A stretch of 64,000 nt of DNA from Spongiactinospora rosea. Its GTDB lineage: Bacteria; Actinomycetota; Actinomycetes; Streptosporangiales; Streptosporangiaceae. The number at the start of each line of letters is the position of its first letter. The stretch's first letter is position 1. Shown here piece after piece: positions 45,730 through 54,428 of the stretch. The stretch is taken from contig NZ_QMEY01000013.1 in NCBI RefSeq assembly GCF_003315795.1, forward strand, positions 62,001 to 126,000. The letters run 5' to 3'. Position numbers and translations under genes: made by a program. Below the pieces are notes generated by a model. It made no database searches. It was not told the DNA's origin and saw only the letters and a program-made list of their open reading frames with translations.

Positions 45730-45964
45730 ATGTCCTGTTTTGTCGGGACAAATACCGATTACGCCGATGATCGACGCCCGACAAAGATACGGCACGACCG
45801 GCTCGCGCGCGCGAGGTCCGCCGAACGCGTCTGCGCCCGGACGACCTCACGACGACCTCACGATGGCCTCACGACGAACGCCGCCCCCATGAAGACGAGC
45901 CCCTTACGAAGGGACGCCCTCACCGAGACGGCACCCGAATCACCGCCCGACTCGCGCGAGGCGG

Positions 45965-46222
45965 TCAGCCCGCTTCGCGTTTGATGCGACGCCGCTCTCG
46001 CTCCGACAATCCACCCCAGATGCCGAACCGCTCATCGTGCTCAAGTGCATATTCCAGACACTCGGCACGAACCTCACACGCGCGGCAAACCTTCTTGGCT
46101 TCCCTCGTCGAGCCGCCCTTTTCCGGAAAGAACGCCTCGGGGTCGGTCTGCGCGCACAGGGCGCGCTCCTGCCAGCCAAGATCTTCAGCGCTGAGCGCCT
46201 GTGCATCGACCAGGTCGGCCAC
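45965..46222 (-). CDS. whiB: WhiB-family iron-sulfur regulator (WhiB/WhmD type)
   Basis: This 85-residue regulator binds a [4Fe-4S] cluster through Cys23, Cys46, Cys49 and Cys55 (ALCAQTDPEAFFPEKGG, KVCRACEVRAEC), and contacts sigma factor/DNA with GIWGG (67-71) and the basic tail RERRRIKREAG. The sequence closely matches WhiB of Streptomyces and WhmD/WhiB2 of mycobacteria, which control septation and sporulation. GTG at 46222 has GGAGG six bases upstream. A good promoter lies at 46317-46346, leaving a leader of about 85-90 bases with a 9-bp hairpin. Confidence 0.95.
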   Translation of the reverse strand: MADLVDAQALSAEDLGWQERALCAQTDPEAFFPEKGGSTREAKKVCRACEVRAECLEYALEHDERFGIWGGLSERERRRIKREAG

Positions 46223-46539
46223 TGCACACCTCCCTGCCGCCCGCCCGCAATGGAGCCCCCCTAGTGAACGCCCTCCGTCATACCCACCCGGTGGAGGGCG
46301 TAACTACACGTCTGTAATTACACTCATGTGCCCCGTGTGGCGTCAAGCCGCATACCGGTATCCGGGGAAAGACCCGCTCTCCCCGGTTCACAGACGTGAT
46401 GCTCTTCATCGCGGCGAACGCTACCCCCGTGGCAGGTTCGCGTGCCTTGTTCAGCGCACTCGCCGGTCGGAAACGTACCAGGACATGTTCTGGCCGTGAC
46501 CCGGGCTCACCTTCTCTCTGTCCGCGGATTGCCGGGTCA
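46223..46539. other. 317-base intergenic stretch: whiB leader and promoter
   Basis: No gene is seen here. It holds the whiB ribosome binding site, a hairpin in the leader (ACGCCCTCC 46268-46276 with GGAGGGCGT 46293-46301) and the whiB promoter. The part from about 46350 to 46539 follows the Gln/Tyr-rich gene's stop and shows no strong terminator. Confidence 0.6.
46317..46346 (-). promoter_or_regulatory. whiB promoter
   Basis: On the minus strand, TTGACG (46346-46341) and TGTAAT (46322-46317) are 18 bases apart, close to the vegetative sigma consensus. Around the -10 is the short palindrome GTAATTAC. The stretch is A/T-rich compared with its surroundings. Confidence 0.7.
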
Positions 46540-48210
46540 TTACGCGCGGGGTTCACCCGGGGTGTATATGGCTGTCGGATCGATCGGCTCGCCCGCGTTC
46601 TGCTGCTGCCCCGGCTGGCCCGGCTGCCCCTGCTGCTGGCCCTGGTGCTGGCCCTGGTGCGGCTGCTGGTCGCGGTAGGCGTTCGGGTCGAAGCGCATCG
46701 TCGACTCGCCGGGGGCCTCCTGGCCCCAGCCCTGTTGCTGGCCCTCGTACTGCGGCGTGGCGGGCGCGCTCTGCGGGTGCCCGAGCGGGGAGCCGTAGGC
46801 GCCCTCGGGCGGGTAGTTCACCTCGGGCTGGGTGCCGGTCTGTCCCGGCTGCTGGTACGCCTGACCGCCCTGGTAACCCTGGTTCTGGTAGCCCTGGGAC
46901 TGGTAGTTGTGCGCCTGCTGGTACGCCTGGGCGAGCTGCTGGGCGCGCGGGTCGGCCGGGTTCGGCTCGTCGTAGCGGCCGTCGGGCCGCTGGGCGTACT
47001 CCTGGCCGGGGTAACCGGCCTGCGCCTGCTGCCCGGCGTTCGGGTCGTAACCGGAGGAGACGTAGCCACCGGTGTTGCCCGGGTAGCCCTCGTAGGCGGG
47101 GGCGGAGGGGGCGGCGGGCTGCGCCTGGTAGGTGTCGTAGGACTGGCCCTGGTCGGCGGAGTAGTCCGCCGGGGCGTACTGCTGGCCGAACGCGCCCTGG
47201 CCGCCCTGCGCCTGCTGGTAGCCCTGGTGGTCGCCGTAGGCGCTCTGCGGCGGCTCGGCCGGATACGAGGGCGCCGCGCCGGGCTGGGCGTAGGCGTCCT
47301 GGCCGTAGCCCTGCTGCCGGCCGTAGCCGGAGTACTGGTTGTAGGAGGCGTCCTGGCCGCCGTCGGGCGGCGGCAGCGCGGGCAGCGAGGAGGAGGGCGG
47401 GGCGTAGCCCTGCTGCGCGCCCGGGTCCGGCTGCTGGTACTGCCCGGACTGCGGGGCCGCCGGCTGGTACGTCGGGGCGGCCTGCGGCTGCGCGGGCTCC
47501 GGCTGCTGCGGCTGCTGGGAAACCTGTTCGTACTGCTGACCGTAGGACTGCTGGGCGTACTGCTGCTGGGCGTAGTCCGGCTGCTGCCCGTACTCGGGCT
47601 GCTGGCCGTACATCGGCTGCTGGGGGGCCTGCGGAGGCGCCTGCTGCTGCGCCTGCTGTTGCGCCTGCGGAGGGGCCTGCTGCTGGGCGTAGTCCGGCTG
47701 CTGCTGGCCGTACATGGGCTGCTGCGGCCCCCCGTACGGCGGCACCTGCCCGCCCTGCTGCCCCGGGTAGCCGGGGAAGCCCTGCGGCTGCTTGGGGGCG
47801 CGCGGCGTCGCCGGGAACGCCTGCGGGATCAGATAGAGCAGCGCGACCGCGAGCAGCGCGAGCCCGGCCAGCCCGGTCAGCAGGATCTCCACGATCGCTT
47901 CGCCGGAGGCGATGCCGCGGATCAGCGCGATCACGCCGAACAGCGCCGCGACGCCCAGCGCCACGGTCGCGCTGATCGTGATGGCCTTGGCCATGGGGCT
48001 CGGCTCGCCGACCTTGGTGGTCAGCACCACCGCGCCGACCAGCAGGGCCACGTTGACGGGCGAGACCATACCGTCGAGGCTGGCATAGGAGAGCAGCCCG
48101 AGGTTCGGGGCCAGCAGGCTCAGCACGCTGAGCAGGATTCTGACGACCGCCACGGCGAACATGATCCACGCGGCCGGGTCACGGAGCCGGCTCGCCTCGA
48201 TTCTGATCAC
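46540..48210 (-). CDS. Membrane protein with long Gln/Tyr/Pro/Gly-rich disordered tail
   Basis: This 556-residue protein has four N-terminal hydrophobic segments (MFAVAVVRILLSVLSLLA, VNVALLVGAVVLTT, ALGVAALFGVIALIRG, LTGLAGLALLAVALLYLI) over about 135 residues. Some 420 residues of low-complexity sequence follow, built from QQ, YGQQ, PGQ, YAQQ and QGYQ steps. The composition is prion-like. The tail would face the cytosol or outside depending on topology, which I cannot fix. Similar proteins occur near whiB or fbiA in related genera, but the function is unknown. ATG at 48210 is assumed from an isoleucine-rich start (MIRIEASRLRDPAAWIMF). Confidence 0.8.
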   Translation of the reverse strand: MIRIEASRLRDPAAWIMFAVAVVRILLSVLSLLAPNLGLLSYASLDGMVSPVNVALLVGAVVLTTKVGEPSPMAKAITISATVALGVAALFGVIALIRGIASGEAIVEILLTGLAGLALLAVALLYLIPQAFPATPRAPKQPQGFPGYPGQQGGQVPPYGGPQQPMYGQQQPDYAQQQAPPQAQQQAQQQAPPQAPQQPMYGQQPEYGQQPDYAQQQYAQQSYGQQYEQVSQQPQQPEPAQPQAAPTYQPAAPQSGQYQQPDPGAQQGYAPPSSSLPALPPPDGGQDASYNQYSGYGRQQGYGQDAYAQPGAAPSYPAEPPQSAYGDHQGYQQAQGGQGAFGQQYAPADYSADQGQSYDTYQAQPAAPSAPAYEGYPGNTGGYVSSGYDPNAGQQAQAGYPGQEYAQRPDGRYDEPNPADPRAQQLAQAYQQAHNYQSQGYQNQGYQGGQAYQQPGQTGTQPEVNYPPEGAYGSPLGHPQSAPATPQYEGQQQGWGQEAPGESTMRFDPNAYRDQQPHQGQHQGQQQGQPGQPGQQQNAGEPIDPTAIYTPGEPRA

Positions 48211-48325
48211 AACTTGCCCCCATCAAGGTCCGTATGGCACAGCGAAGTTTTCCACAAGGGCGACATTTGTGTCGGAAGACCCAGCAACCTCATCCAACCC
48301 AATAAGCGTTCCTACGGTTGTCAAT

Positions 48326-48341
48326 CCACGAAATTTCGTGG
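48326..48341. promoter_or_regulatory. 16-bp perfect palindrome between divergent genes
   Basis: CCACGAAATTTCGTGG sits in the 227-base gap between the Gln/Tyr-rich membrane protein gene and fbiA, about 97 bases before the fbiA start. The length and symmetry suit a dimeric regulator. It does not match DasR, LexA or zinc-uptake boxes I know. Confidence 0.55.
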
Positions 48342-48437
48342 TACTCAGCGAGGTTACGGACGCCCCGAAGCTCCGGCCGTCCGCCCGGGGAACCCCCATC
48401 GGCACTGGTCGACGGGGTGTGGTGGAAGACTGGCCGA

Positions 48438-49373
48438 ATGCGCATAGTCTCCCTCGCCGGCGGGATCGGCGGCGCGCGCTTCCTGCGTGGTCTCAAGGCC
48501 GCGGCCCCGGATGCGCGGATCACCGTGATCGGCAACACAGGTGATGACATCACCCTGTTCGGCCTGCGGGTCTGCCCCGACCTCGACACCGTCATGTACA
48601 CCCTCGGCGGCGGCATCGACGAGGACCAGGGCTGGGGCCGGGCCAAGGAGTCGCACGCGGTCAAGGAGGAGCTGGCCGCGTACGGCGTGGAGCCGCAGTG
48701 GTTCGGGCTCGGCGACCGCGACTTCGCCACCCACATCGTCCGCACCCAGATGCTCGCCGCCGGATACCCGCTGTCGGCGGTCACCGAGGCGCTGTGCGAC
48801 CGTTGGAAGCCCGGCGTGCGCCTGCTGCCGATGAGCGACGAGCGCACCGAGACCCACGTGGTGATCGAAGACGAGCAGGGCAGGCGGGCGGTCCACTTCC
48901 AGGAGTGGTGGGTGCGGCTGCGGGCGTCGGTGCCTGCGCTTTCGTTCGCGCTGGTCGGGGTGGAGAACGCCCGTCCGGCCCCCGGCGTGCTGGACGCGAT
49001 CGAGGAGGCCGACCTGGTCGTCCTGCCGCCGTCCAACCCGGTGGTCAGCATCGGCACGATCCTTCAGATCCCCGGCATCCGCGAGGCGGTGTCGGCCAAG
49101 ACCGTCGTCGGGGTCTCCCCCATCGTCGGCGGCGCGCCGGTGCGCGGCATGGCCGACGCCTGCCTGACCGCGATCGGCGTCCAGACCAGCGCGCAGGCCG
49201 TGCTCGAACTCTACGGCGCGGGCCTGATCGACGGCTGGCTGGTCGCCGAACAGGACACGGACGTACGGCTGGACGGCGTCCGGGTGGAGGCCCGGCCGCT
49301 GATCATGCACGACGTCGCCGCCGCCGCCGACATCGCGCGGGCGGCCGTGGCACTGGGCGGTGAGCTGGCATGA
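48438..49373 (+). CDS. fbiA: 2-phospho-L-lactate/phosphoenolpyruvate transferase of F420 synthesis
   Basis: FbiA (CofD family) joins a PEP- or lactate-derived group to FO to form (dehydro-)F420-0. The 311-residue protein shows the diagnostic N-terminus MRIVSLAGGIGGARFLRGL, then VIGNTGDDITLFGLRVCPDL and TVMYTLGGGIDEDQGWG, SDERTETHVV, LPPSNPVVSIGTILQIPGIR and VSPIVGGAPVRGMADACL. ATG at 48438 fits family N-termini. Its stop overlaps the fbiB start (ATGA), so they are co-translated as in mycobacteria. Confidence 0.96.
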   Translation: MRIVSLAGGIGGARFLRGLKAAAPDARITVIGNTGDDITLFGLRVCPDLDTVMYTLGGGIDEDQGWGRAKESHAVKEELAAYGVEPQWFGLGDRDFATHIVRTQMLAAGYPLSAVTEALCDRWKPGVRLLPMSDERTETHVVIEDEQGRRAVHFQEWWVRLRASVPALSFALVGVENARPAPGVLDAIEEADLVVLPPSNPVVSIGTILQIPGIREAVSAKTVVGVSPIVGGAPVRGMADACLTAIGVQTSAQAVLELYGAGLIDGWLVAEQDTDVRLDGVRVEARPLIMHDVAAAADIARAAVALGGELA

Positions 49374-50647
49374 TCACCATCACCGGGGTCCCCGGCATGC
49401 CCGAGGTCCGGCCCGGCGACGACATCGCCGAGCTGCTGGACCGCTGCGCCGACGACCTGCGCGACGGCGACATCATCGTGATCACCTCCAAGATCGTGAG
49501 CAAGGCGGAGGGCCGGGTGCTCATCGCGCCGGACCGCGAGGCGGCCATCGCGGCCGAGACCGCGCGGGTCGTCGCCCGGCGCGGCGACACGGTGATCAGC
49601 CAGACCCGCAGCGGCCTGGTGATGGCCGCCGCCGGGGTCGACGCCTCCAACACCGAGCCCGGCACCGTGCTGCTGCTGCCCGATGACCCCGACGCCTCCG
49701 CCCGCGCCATCCGCGCCGGGCTGCGCGGGCGCCGCGGCGTACGGCTGGGCGTGCTCGTCTCCGACACCTTCGGGCGGCCCTGGCGCAACGGCCTGACCGA
49801 TGTGGCGATCGGCGCCGCCGGGGTACGCGTCCTCGACGACCTGCGCGGCGCGACCGACTCCCACGGCAACCCGCTGGCCGTGACCGTCACCGCGGTGGCC
49901 GACGAGCTCGCCGCCGCGGCCGAGCTGGCCAAGGGCAAGATCACCGGCATGCCCGTGGCGGTGGTCAGGGGCCTCGGTTCGCTGGTCACCGAGGACGACG
50001 GGGCGGGCGCGGCCGAGCTGATCCGTCCCGCCGACGAGGACATGTTCCGGTACGGCTCGCGCGATGTGGTCTTCGCCCGCCGTACGATCAGGGAGTTCTC
50101 CGCCGAGCCCGTGGACGGCGACGCGGTGCGCAGGGCCGTGGCCGCCGGGATCGCCGCGCCCGCCCCGCACCACACCACGCCGTGGCGGTTCGTGCTGGTG
50201 GAGCGGGCCGAGACGCGGCTCAAGCTGGTCGACGCGATGCGCGAGGCGTGGATCGCCGACCTGCGTTCCGACGGCTTCTCCGAGGACGCCGTGGCCAAGC
50301 GGATCAAGCGCGGCGACGTGCTGCGTAACGCGCCCTACCTGGTCGTGCCGTGCCTGGTCATGGACGGCTCGCACACCTACCGCGACGACCGGCGCAACGC
50401 GGCCGAGCGGGAGATGTTCGTGGTGGCCACCGGCGCGGGCGTCCAGAACCTGCTGGTCCAGCTCGCGATGGAGGGGCTGGGCTCGGCCTGGGTGTCCTCC
50501 ACGATGTTCTGCCGGCCCGTCGTACGCGAGGTGCTGGACCTGCCGCCGTCCTGGGACCCGATGGGCGCGGTCGCCGTCGGCCACGCCGCCGCGCCCCCCA
50601 GGGAACGTCCGCCGAGGGACGCGGCCGACTTCATCGCGGTCCGTTAG
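49370..50647 (+). CDS. fbiB: Bifunctional F420 gamma-glutamyl ligase / FMN-dependent reductase
   Basis: This 425-residue two-domain enzyme has an N-terminal CofE-like ligase (DGDIIVITSKIVSKAEGRV, GVRLGVLVSDTFGRPWRNGL, DVAIGAAGV) that adds the glutamate tail. The C-terminal nitroreductase-fold domain, starting near residue 235 (RRTIREFSAEPVDGDAVRRA, HHTTPWRFVLVERAETRLKL, LVQLAMEGLGSAWVSSTMF), reduces dehydro-F420. Fusion of both is typical of actinobacteria. The stop TAG overlaps the stop of the convergent fbiC by four bases. Confidence 0.96.
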   Translation: MITITGVPGMPEVRPGDDIAELLDRCADDLRDGDIIVITSKIVSKAEGRVLIAPDREAAIAAETARVVARRGDTVISQTRSGLVMAAAGVDASNTEPGTVLLLPDDPDASARAIRAGLRGRRGVRLGVLVSDTFGRPWRNGLTDVAIGAAGVRVLDDLRGATDSHGNPLAVTVTAVADELAAAAELAKGKITGMPVAVVRGLGSLVTEDDGAGAAELIRPADEDMFRYGSRDVVFARRTIREFSAEPVDGDAVRRAVAAGIAAPAPHHTTPWRFVLVERAETRLKLVDAMREAWIADLRSDGFSEDAVAKRIKRGDVLRNAPYLVVPCLVMDGSHTYRDDRRNAAEREMFVVATGAGVQNLLVQLAMEGLGSAWVSSTMFCRPVVREVLDLPPSWDPMGAVAVGHAAAPPRERPPRDAADFIAVR

Positions 50648-53253
50648 GCGCCTTCGGCGGTGCCGATCAGCGGCAGGGTCCGCCGCACGCTCTGGCAGAC
50701 CCCGTCGCTGGCCGCCGCGGCGGCGCGGCGCTCGGCGTCCGGCTCGCCGTACCCGGTCAGCCGCTGCCGCGGCGGGCGGCCGGTCGGGGCGACCATGGCG
50801 GCGATCTCGCTGATCGTCTTGTAGGAGCCGTTCTCCGAACCGGCCATCCGGCTGATCGTCTCCTCCATCAGCGTGCCGCCCAGGTCGTTGACCCCGCCCT
50901 GGAGCACCGACCGGCACAGGTCGTCGCGCAGCTTGACCCACGAGCACTGGATGTTGGCGATCGCCCCGTGCAGCATGATCCGGGCCAGCGCGTGCACCGC
51001 GCGGTTCTCCCGCGCGGTCGGGCCGGGGCGGGCCACCCCCGCCAGGTAGATCGGCGCGCTGTGGTGCACGAACGGCAGCAGTACGAACTCACTGAACCCG
51101 CCCGTCTCCTCCTGGATCTGCCGGATCAGCCGGATGTGCCGCACCCAGTGGGCGTGCGTGTCCACGTGCCCGTACATCATGGTGGAGGTCGTCGGGATGC
51201 CGATCCGGTGGGCGGTGGTGATGACCTCCACCCACTCGCGGGCGGGCAGCTTGCCCTTGGTCAGCACCCAGCGCACGTCGTCGTCCAGGATCTCGGCCGC
51301 CGTGCCCGGCAGCGAGTCCACCCCGGCCTCGCGGGCGGCGTGCAGCCACTCCTCGATGGACAGGTCGGTGCGGCCGACCCCGTTGATCACCTCCATCGGC
51401 GAGAACGCGTGGACGTGGATGCCGGGCACCCGCTCCTTGACCGCGCGCGCGATGTCGAAGTACGCCGTGCCGGGCAGGTCGGGGTGGATGCCGCCCTGCA
51501 TGCACACCTCGGTCGCCCCGGCCAGCCACGCCTCCTGGGCCCGGTCGGCGACCTGGTCGAGGGAGAGCGTGTAGGCGTCGGCGTCAGTACGGCGCTGGGC
51601 GAACGCGCAGAACCGGCAGCCGGTGTAGCAGACGTTGGTGAAGTTGATGTTCCGGTTGACCACGTAGGTCACGTCGTCGCCGGCGGCCTCGCGGCGCAGG
51701 CCGTCGGCGATCCGGCACAGTTCGTCAAGGCCCGCGTCGTCGGCCCCCGCGCCGGAGGGGTCGCCGGCCAGGCCGAGCAGCGTCAGGGCCTCGTCGTCGG
51801 TGAGCCCGGCCGGGTCGGACTCGGCGCGGCGCAGCGCCTGCCGTACGTCGCCGTTCACCGCACTCTCGCCGCGCACGGCGGCGGCGCGCTCGCGCAGCGC
51901 GTCCCAGTCGCCGTAGACGTGGTCGAAGTCGTCACGGCGGTCGGCGGAACGGCCCTCGGTGTCCACGGCCACGTGCAGGTCGGTACGTCCCGTGGCGGCG
52001 TGCCCGCCGTCCGGCTCCTGCCACGGGCGGCCCACCACGACGGCGTCCTCCCTGGCCAGCCCGGTCTCCGGGTCGGCCAGCGCGGCGACGTGCCCGGCCA
52101 CCCGCGGGTCCAGCCAGGGCTCGCCCGCGAGCACGTACTCGGGGTAGACGGTCAGCCGCTCGCGCATGGTGAAACCGGCGCCCGCCGTGCGTTCGGTGAG
52201 AACGTCGATCTGCGGCCATGGGTGCTCGGGGCTGACATGGTCCGGGGTGACCGGCGAGACGCCGCCCCAGTCGTCGATGCCCGCCCTGATCATCAGCTCG
52301 TACTCCGAGCCGATCAGGTTGGGCGGCGCCTGGATGCGCGCCCGCGGCCCGAGCACCAGCCGCGCCACCGCGATGGTCGCGGCCAGTTCCTCAAGGTCGG
52401 CGTCCGGCATGCCGCGCATCGCGGTGTCGGGCTTGGCGCGGAAGTTCTGGACGATGACCTCCTGGACACCGCCGTACTCGCGGGCCACCCGCCGGATCGC
52501 GAAGATCGACTCGGCCCGGTCGGTGATCGTCTCGCCGATCCCGATCAGGATGCCGGTGGTGAACGGCACGCTGGTCCGGCCCGCGTCCTCAAGCACCCGC
52601 AGCCGTACGGCGGGGTCCTTGTCCGGCGAACCGTGGTGCGGCTGCCCCTTCTCCTCGAACAGCCTGCGCGAGGTCGTCTCCAGCATCATGCCCATCGAGG
52701 CCGCGACCGGCTTCAGCCGCTGGAAGTCCTGCCAGGTCAGCGCACCCGGGTTGAGGTGCGGCAGCAGGCCGGTCTCCTCCAGGACCCTGATCGCCATGGC
52801 CCGTACGTAGGACAGGGTGTCGTCGTAGCCGTGCGCGTCCAGCCACTCGCGGGCCTGGTGCCAGCGGTCCTCCGGGCGGTCGCCCAGGGTGAACAGTGCC
52901 TCCTTGCAGCCCAGCGCGGCGCCCTGACGGGCGATCTCAAGTACCTCGTCCGGGCTGAGGAACTCACTCTGTAGTTTGTGCGGGGCGGTGGCGAACGTGC
53001 AGTAGCCGCAGCGGTCCCGGCACAGGCGGGTCAGCGGGATGAAGACGTTGCGGCTGTAGGTGATCACTCCGGGGCGGCCCGCGTGGACGAGTCCCGCGTC
53101 GCGGACCCTTCCCGCGTGGCCGAGCAGGGTGGACAGGTGTTCCCCTCGCGCGCCGAGCAGCACCGTGGCCTCGGTGACGTCCAGGGTCTTGCCGTCACGG
53201 GCGCGGGCGAGGGCGCGTCGCATCGCGGAATCCGCGGGCGCGGGATCAGTCAT
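50644..53253 (-). CDS. fbiC: 7,8-didemethyl-8-hydroxy-5-deazariboflavin (FO) synthase
   Basis: This roughly 869-residue double radical-SAM enzyme builds the deazaflavin FO from tyrosine and the flavin precursor 5-amino-6-ribitylaminouracil. The CofG-like half carries CRDRCGYC near residues 78-85, with FTLGDRPEDRW and MMLETTSRRLF. The CofH-like half carries CYTGCRFCAF and EVCMQGGIHPDLPGTAYFDI, TTSTMMYGHVDTHAHWVRH. Two 4Fe-4S clusters are expected. The start is ATG at 53253, with an alternative GTG at 53262. It is convergent with fbiAB, so the window encodes the FO-forming and tailing steps together. Confidence 0.96.
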   Translation of the reverse strand: MTDPAPADSAMRRALARARDGKTLDVTEATVLLGARGEHLSTLLGHAGRVRDAGLVHAGRPGVITYSRNVFIPLTRLCRDRCGYCTFATAPHKLQSEFLSPDEVLEIARQGAALGCKEALFTLGDRPEDRWHQAREWLDAHGYDDTLSYVRAMAIRVLEETGLLPHLNPGALTWQDFQRLKPVAASMGMMLETTSRRLFEEKGQPHHGSPDKDPAVRLRVLEDAGRTSVPFTTGILIGIGETITDRAESIFAIRRVAREYGGVQEVIVQNFRAKPDTAMRGMPDADLEELAATIAVARLVLGPRARIQAPPNLIGSEYELMIRAGIDDWGGVSPVTPDHVSPEHPWPQIDVLTERTAGAGFTMRERLTVYPEYVLAGEPWLDPRVAGHVAALADPETGLAREDAVVVGRPWQEPDGGHAATGRTDLHVAVDTEGRSADRRDDFDHVYGDWDALRERAAAVRGESAVNGDVRQALRRAESDPAGLTDDEALTLLGLAGDPSGAGADDAGLDELCRIADGLRREAAGDDVTYVVNRNINFTNVCYTGCRFCAFAQRRTDADAYTLSLDQVADRAQEAWLAGATEVCMQGGIHPDLPGTAYFDIARAVKERVPGIHVHAFSPMEVINGVGRTDLSIEEWLHAAREAGVDSLPGTAAEILDDDVRWVLTKGKLPAREWVEVITTAHRIGIPTTSTMMYGHVDTHAHWVRHIRLIRQIQEETGGFSEFVLLPFVHHSAPIYLAGVARPGPTARENRAVHALARIMLHGAIANIQCSWVKLRDDLCRSVLQGGVNDLGGTLMEETISRMAGSENGSYKTISEIAAMVAPTGRPPRQRLTGYGEPDAERRAAAAASDGVCQSVRRTLPLIGTAEGA

Positions 53254-53305
53254 ACCCGGCACCCTACGGCCCGGCCTTCACATGATCACTAGAGGCCCTG
53301 TGGTG

Positions 53306-54208
53306 TCAAAACGAGCGGTAATCGCGGGCGGCCATCCGGGGGCCGCGGGCGGGCGGGCGTACGCCGCTCAGCTCGACCAGCCGGGCCGCCCGGTGCCGGT
53401 GACCGCGGAAGGGGGCGAGCAGTTCGAGCATCCCGGCGTCGTCGGTCTTCGCGCCGGTCAGCGCCCAGCCGACCAGCGAGCACAAGTGGTAGTCGCCCAC
53501 CGACACGGCATCGGGGTCGCCGAAGGCGCGCTGGCGGATCTCGGCGGAGGTCCACACGCCGATGCCGGGCAGAGCGCGCAGCAGGCGGTCGGCGTCCTGG
53601 CTGGTCGCGGCCGCCTCCAGCTTGACGGCGTGCCGGGCGGCGTTGACGATCGTGCGGGCGCGTACGGCCTCCGCCCCGGCCCGGTGCCAGTCCCAGCTCG
53701 GGACGGTCCGCCACACCTCGGGCGGCGGGAACACCCGCATCTCCTCGGGCGCGGGGCCGGGCGCGGGCTCGCCGTACTTGCGCAGCAGCCACCGCCAGGC
53801 CCGGAACGCCTCCCGCCCCACGACCTTCTGCTCCAGCACGGCCGGTACCAGCGCCTCGAACACCCGTCCGCTGCGCCCGATCCGGAACCCGGGGTGCCGC
53901 CGGGCGGTCTCCCTGAGCACGCCTTCCGGGGCCTCGAAGCCGGTGGCGTCGTCGTGCGCGCCGAGCAGCGCGGGCAGCATGTCCAGCGCCCAACCGGCTC
54001 CGTCGCCCCAGGCGGACGCCCGTACGGCGCCCTCGGCCCGCCGCACGGCGACGCGCAACGTGACCGGGCCGTCGGGAGTGCGCGACGTCCGCCACACGGA
54101 CCCATCGGGCCCACGCCGCCACGCGGGATCACCACTCCCGCGCCGATGCACCGCCAGCGCGAGAGCCACGTCCACCGGCCCCTCCGGCCGCCACACCCGC
54201 TCTCTCAC
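53306..54208 (-). CDS. DNA-3-methyladenine glycosylase-like (HhH-GPD) protein
   Basis: This 300-residue AlkA-type base excision repair glycosylase removes alkylated purines. The HhH-GPD core is in the C-terminal half: ALVPAVLEQKVVGREAFRAW, the hairpin LPGIGVWTSAEIRQRAFGDP and catalytic Asp in DAVSVGDYHLCSLVG. There is no iron-sulfur Cys cluster and no fused Ada domain. The start 54208 gives MRERVWRPEGPVDVALAL, a usual N-terminal layout of the actinobacterial branch. It is followed by fbiC on the same strand after 52 bases. Confidence 0.9.
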   Translation of the reverse strand: MRERVWRPEGPVDVALALAVHRRGSGDPAWRRGPDGSVWRTSRTPDGPVTLRVAVRRAEGAVRASAWGDGAGWALDMLPALLGAHDDATGFEAPEGVLRETARRHPGFRIGRSGRVFEALVPAVLEQKVVGREAFRAWRWLLRKYGEPAPGPAPEEMRVFPPPEVWRTVPSWDWHRAGAEAVRARTIVNAARHAVKLEAAATSQDADRLLRALPGIGVWTSAEIRQRAFGDPDAVSVGDYHLCSLVGWALTGAKTDDAGMLELLAPFRGHRHRAARLVELSGVRPPARGPRMAARDYRSF

Positions 54209-54350
54209 CTGCCCAGTCTGCCCCTCATTCGCCGTGAACGAGTACTGCTCAGGCCGCCCGCCGCGCCAATCGGGGGTGGTGCCACTCTGGGGACTTTTAC
54301 ATCAAGTGTAGTAATTTTCCTTGATCGTAACCCGCGTTCTATGCACTGTA

Positions 54351-54367
54351 CATGCATCAAATGCATG
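54351..54367. promoter_or_regulatory. Interrupted palindrome upstream of secreted-protein gene
   Basis: CATGCAT-CAA-ATGCATG is a perfect 7+3+7 inverted repeat in an A/T-rich promoter region, 62 bases before the start of the secreted-protein gene. TTGATC (54321-54326) upstream could serve as a -35. A leader hairpin-prone stretch (GAGAAGCTCTTCTC) follows. Confidence 0.45.
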
Positions 54368-54428
54368 ATCTTTACGTGGGCGAGAGAAGCTCTTCTCGCA
54401 AGCGAAAGTTCGTTCGGGGAAGGTAAGC

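Noticed and set aside
42745..45984. An open frame of more than 1000 codons opposite the GT2 membrane protein
   Set aside because: Composition is Arg/Gly/Gln/His-rich without family motifs; the minus strand encodes an unmistakable GT2 protein with membrane helices.
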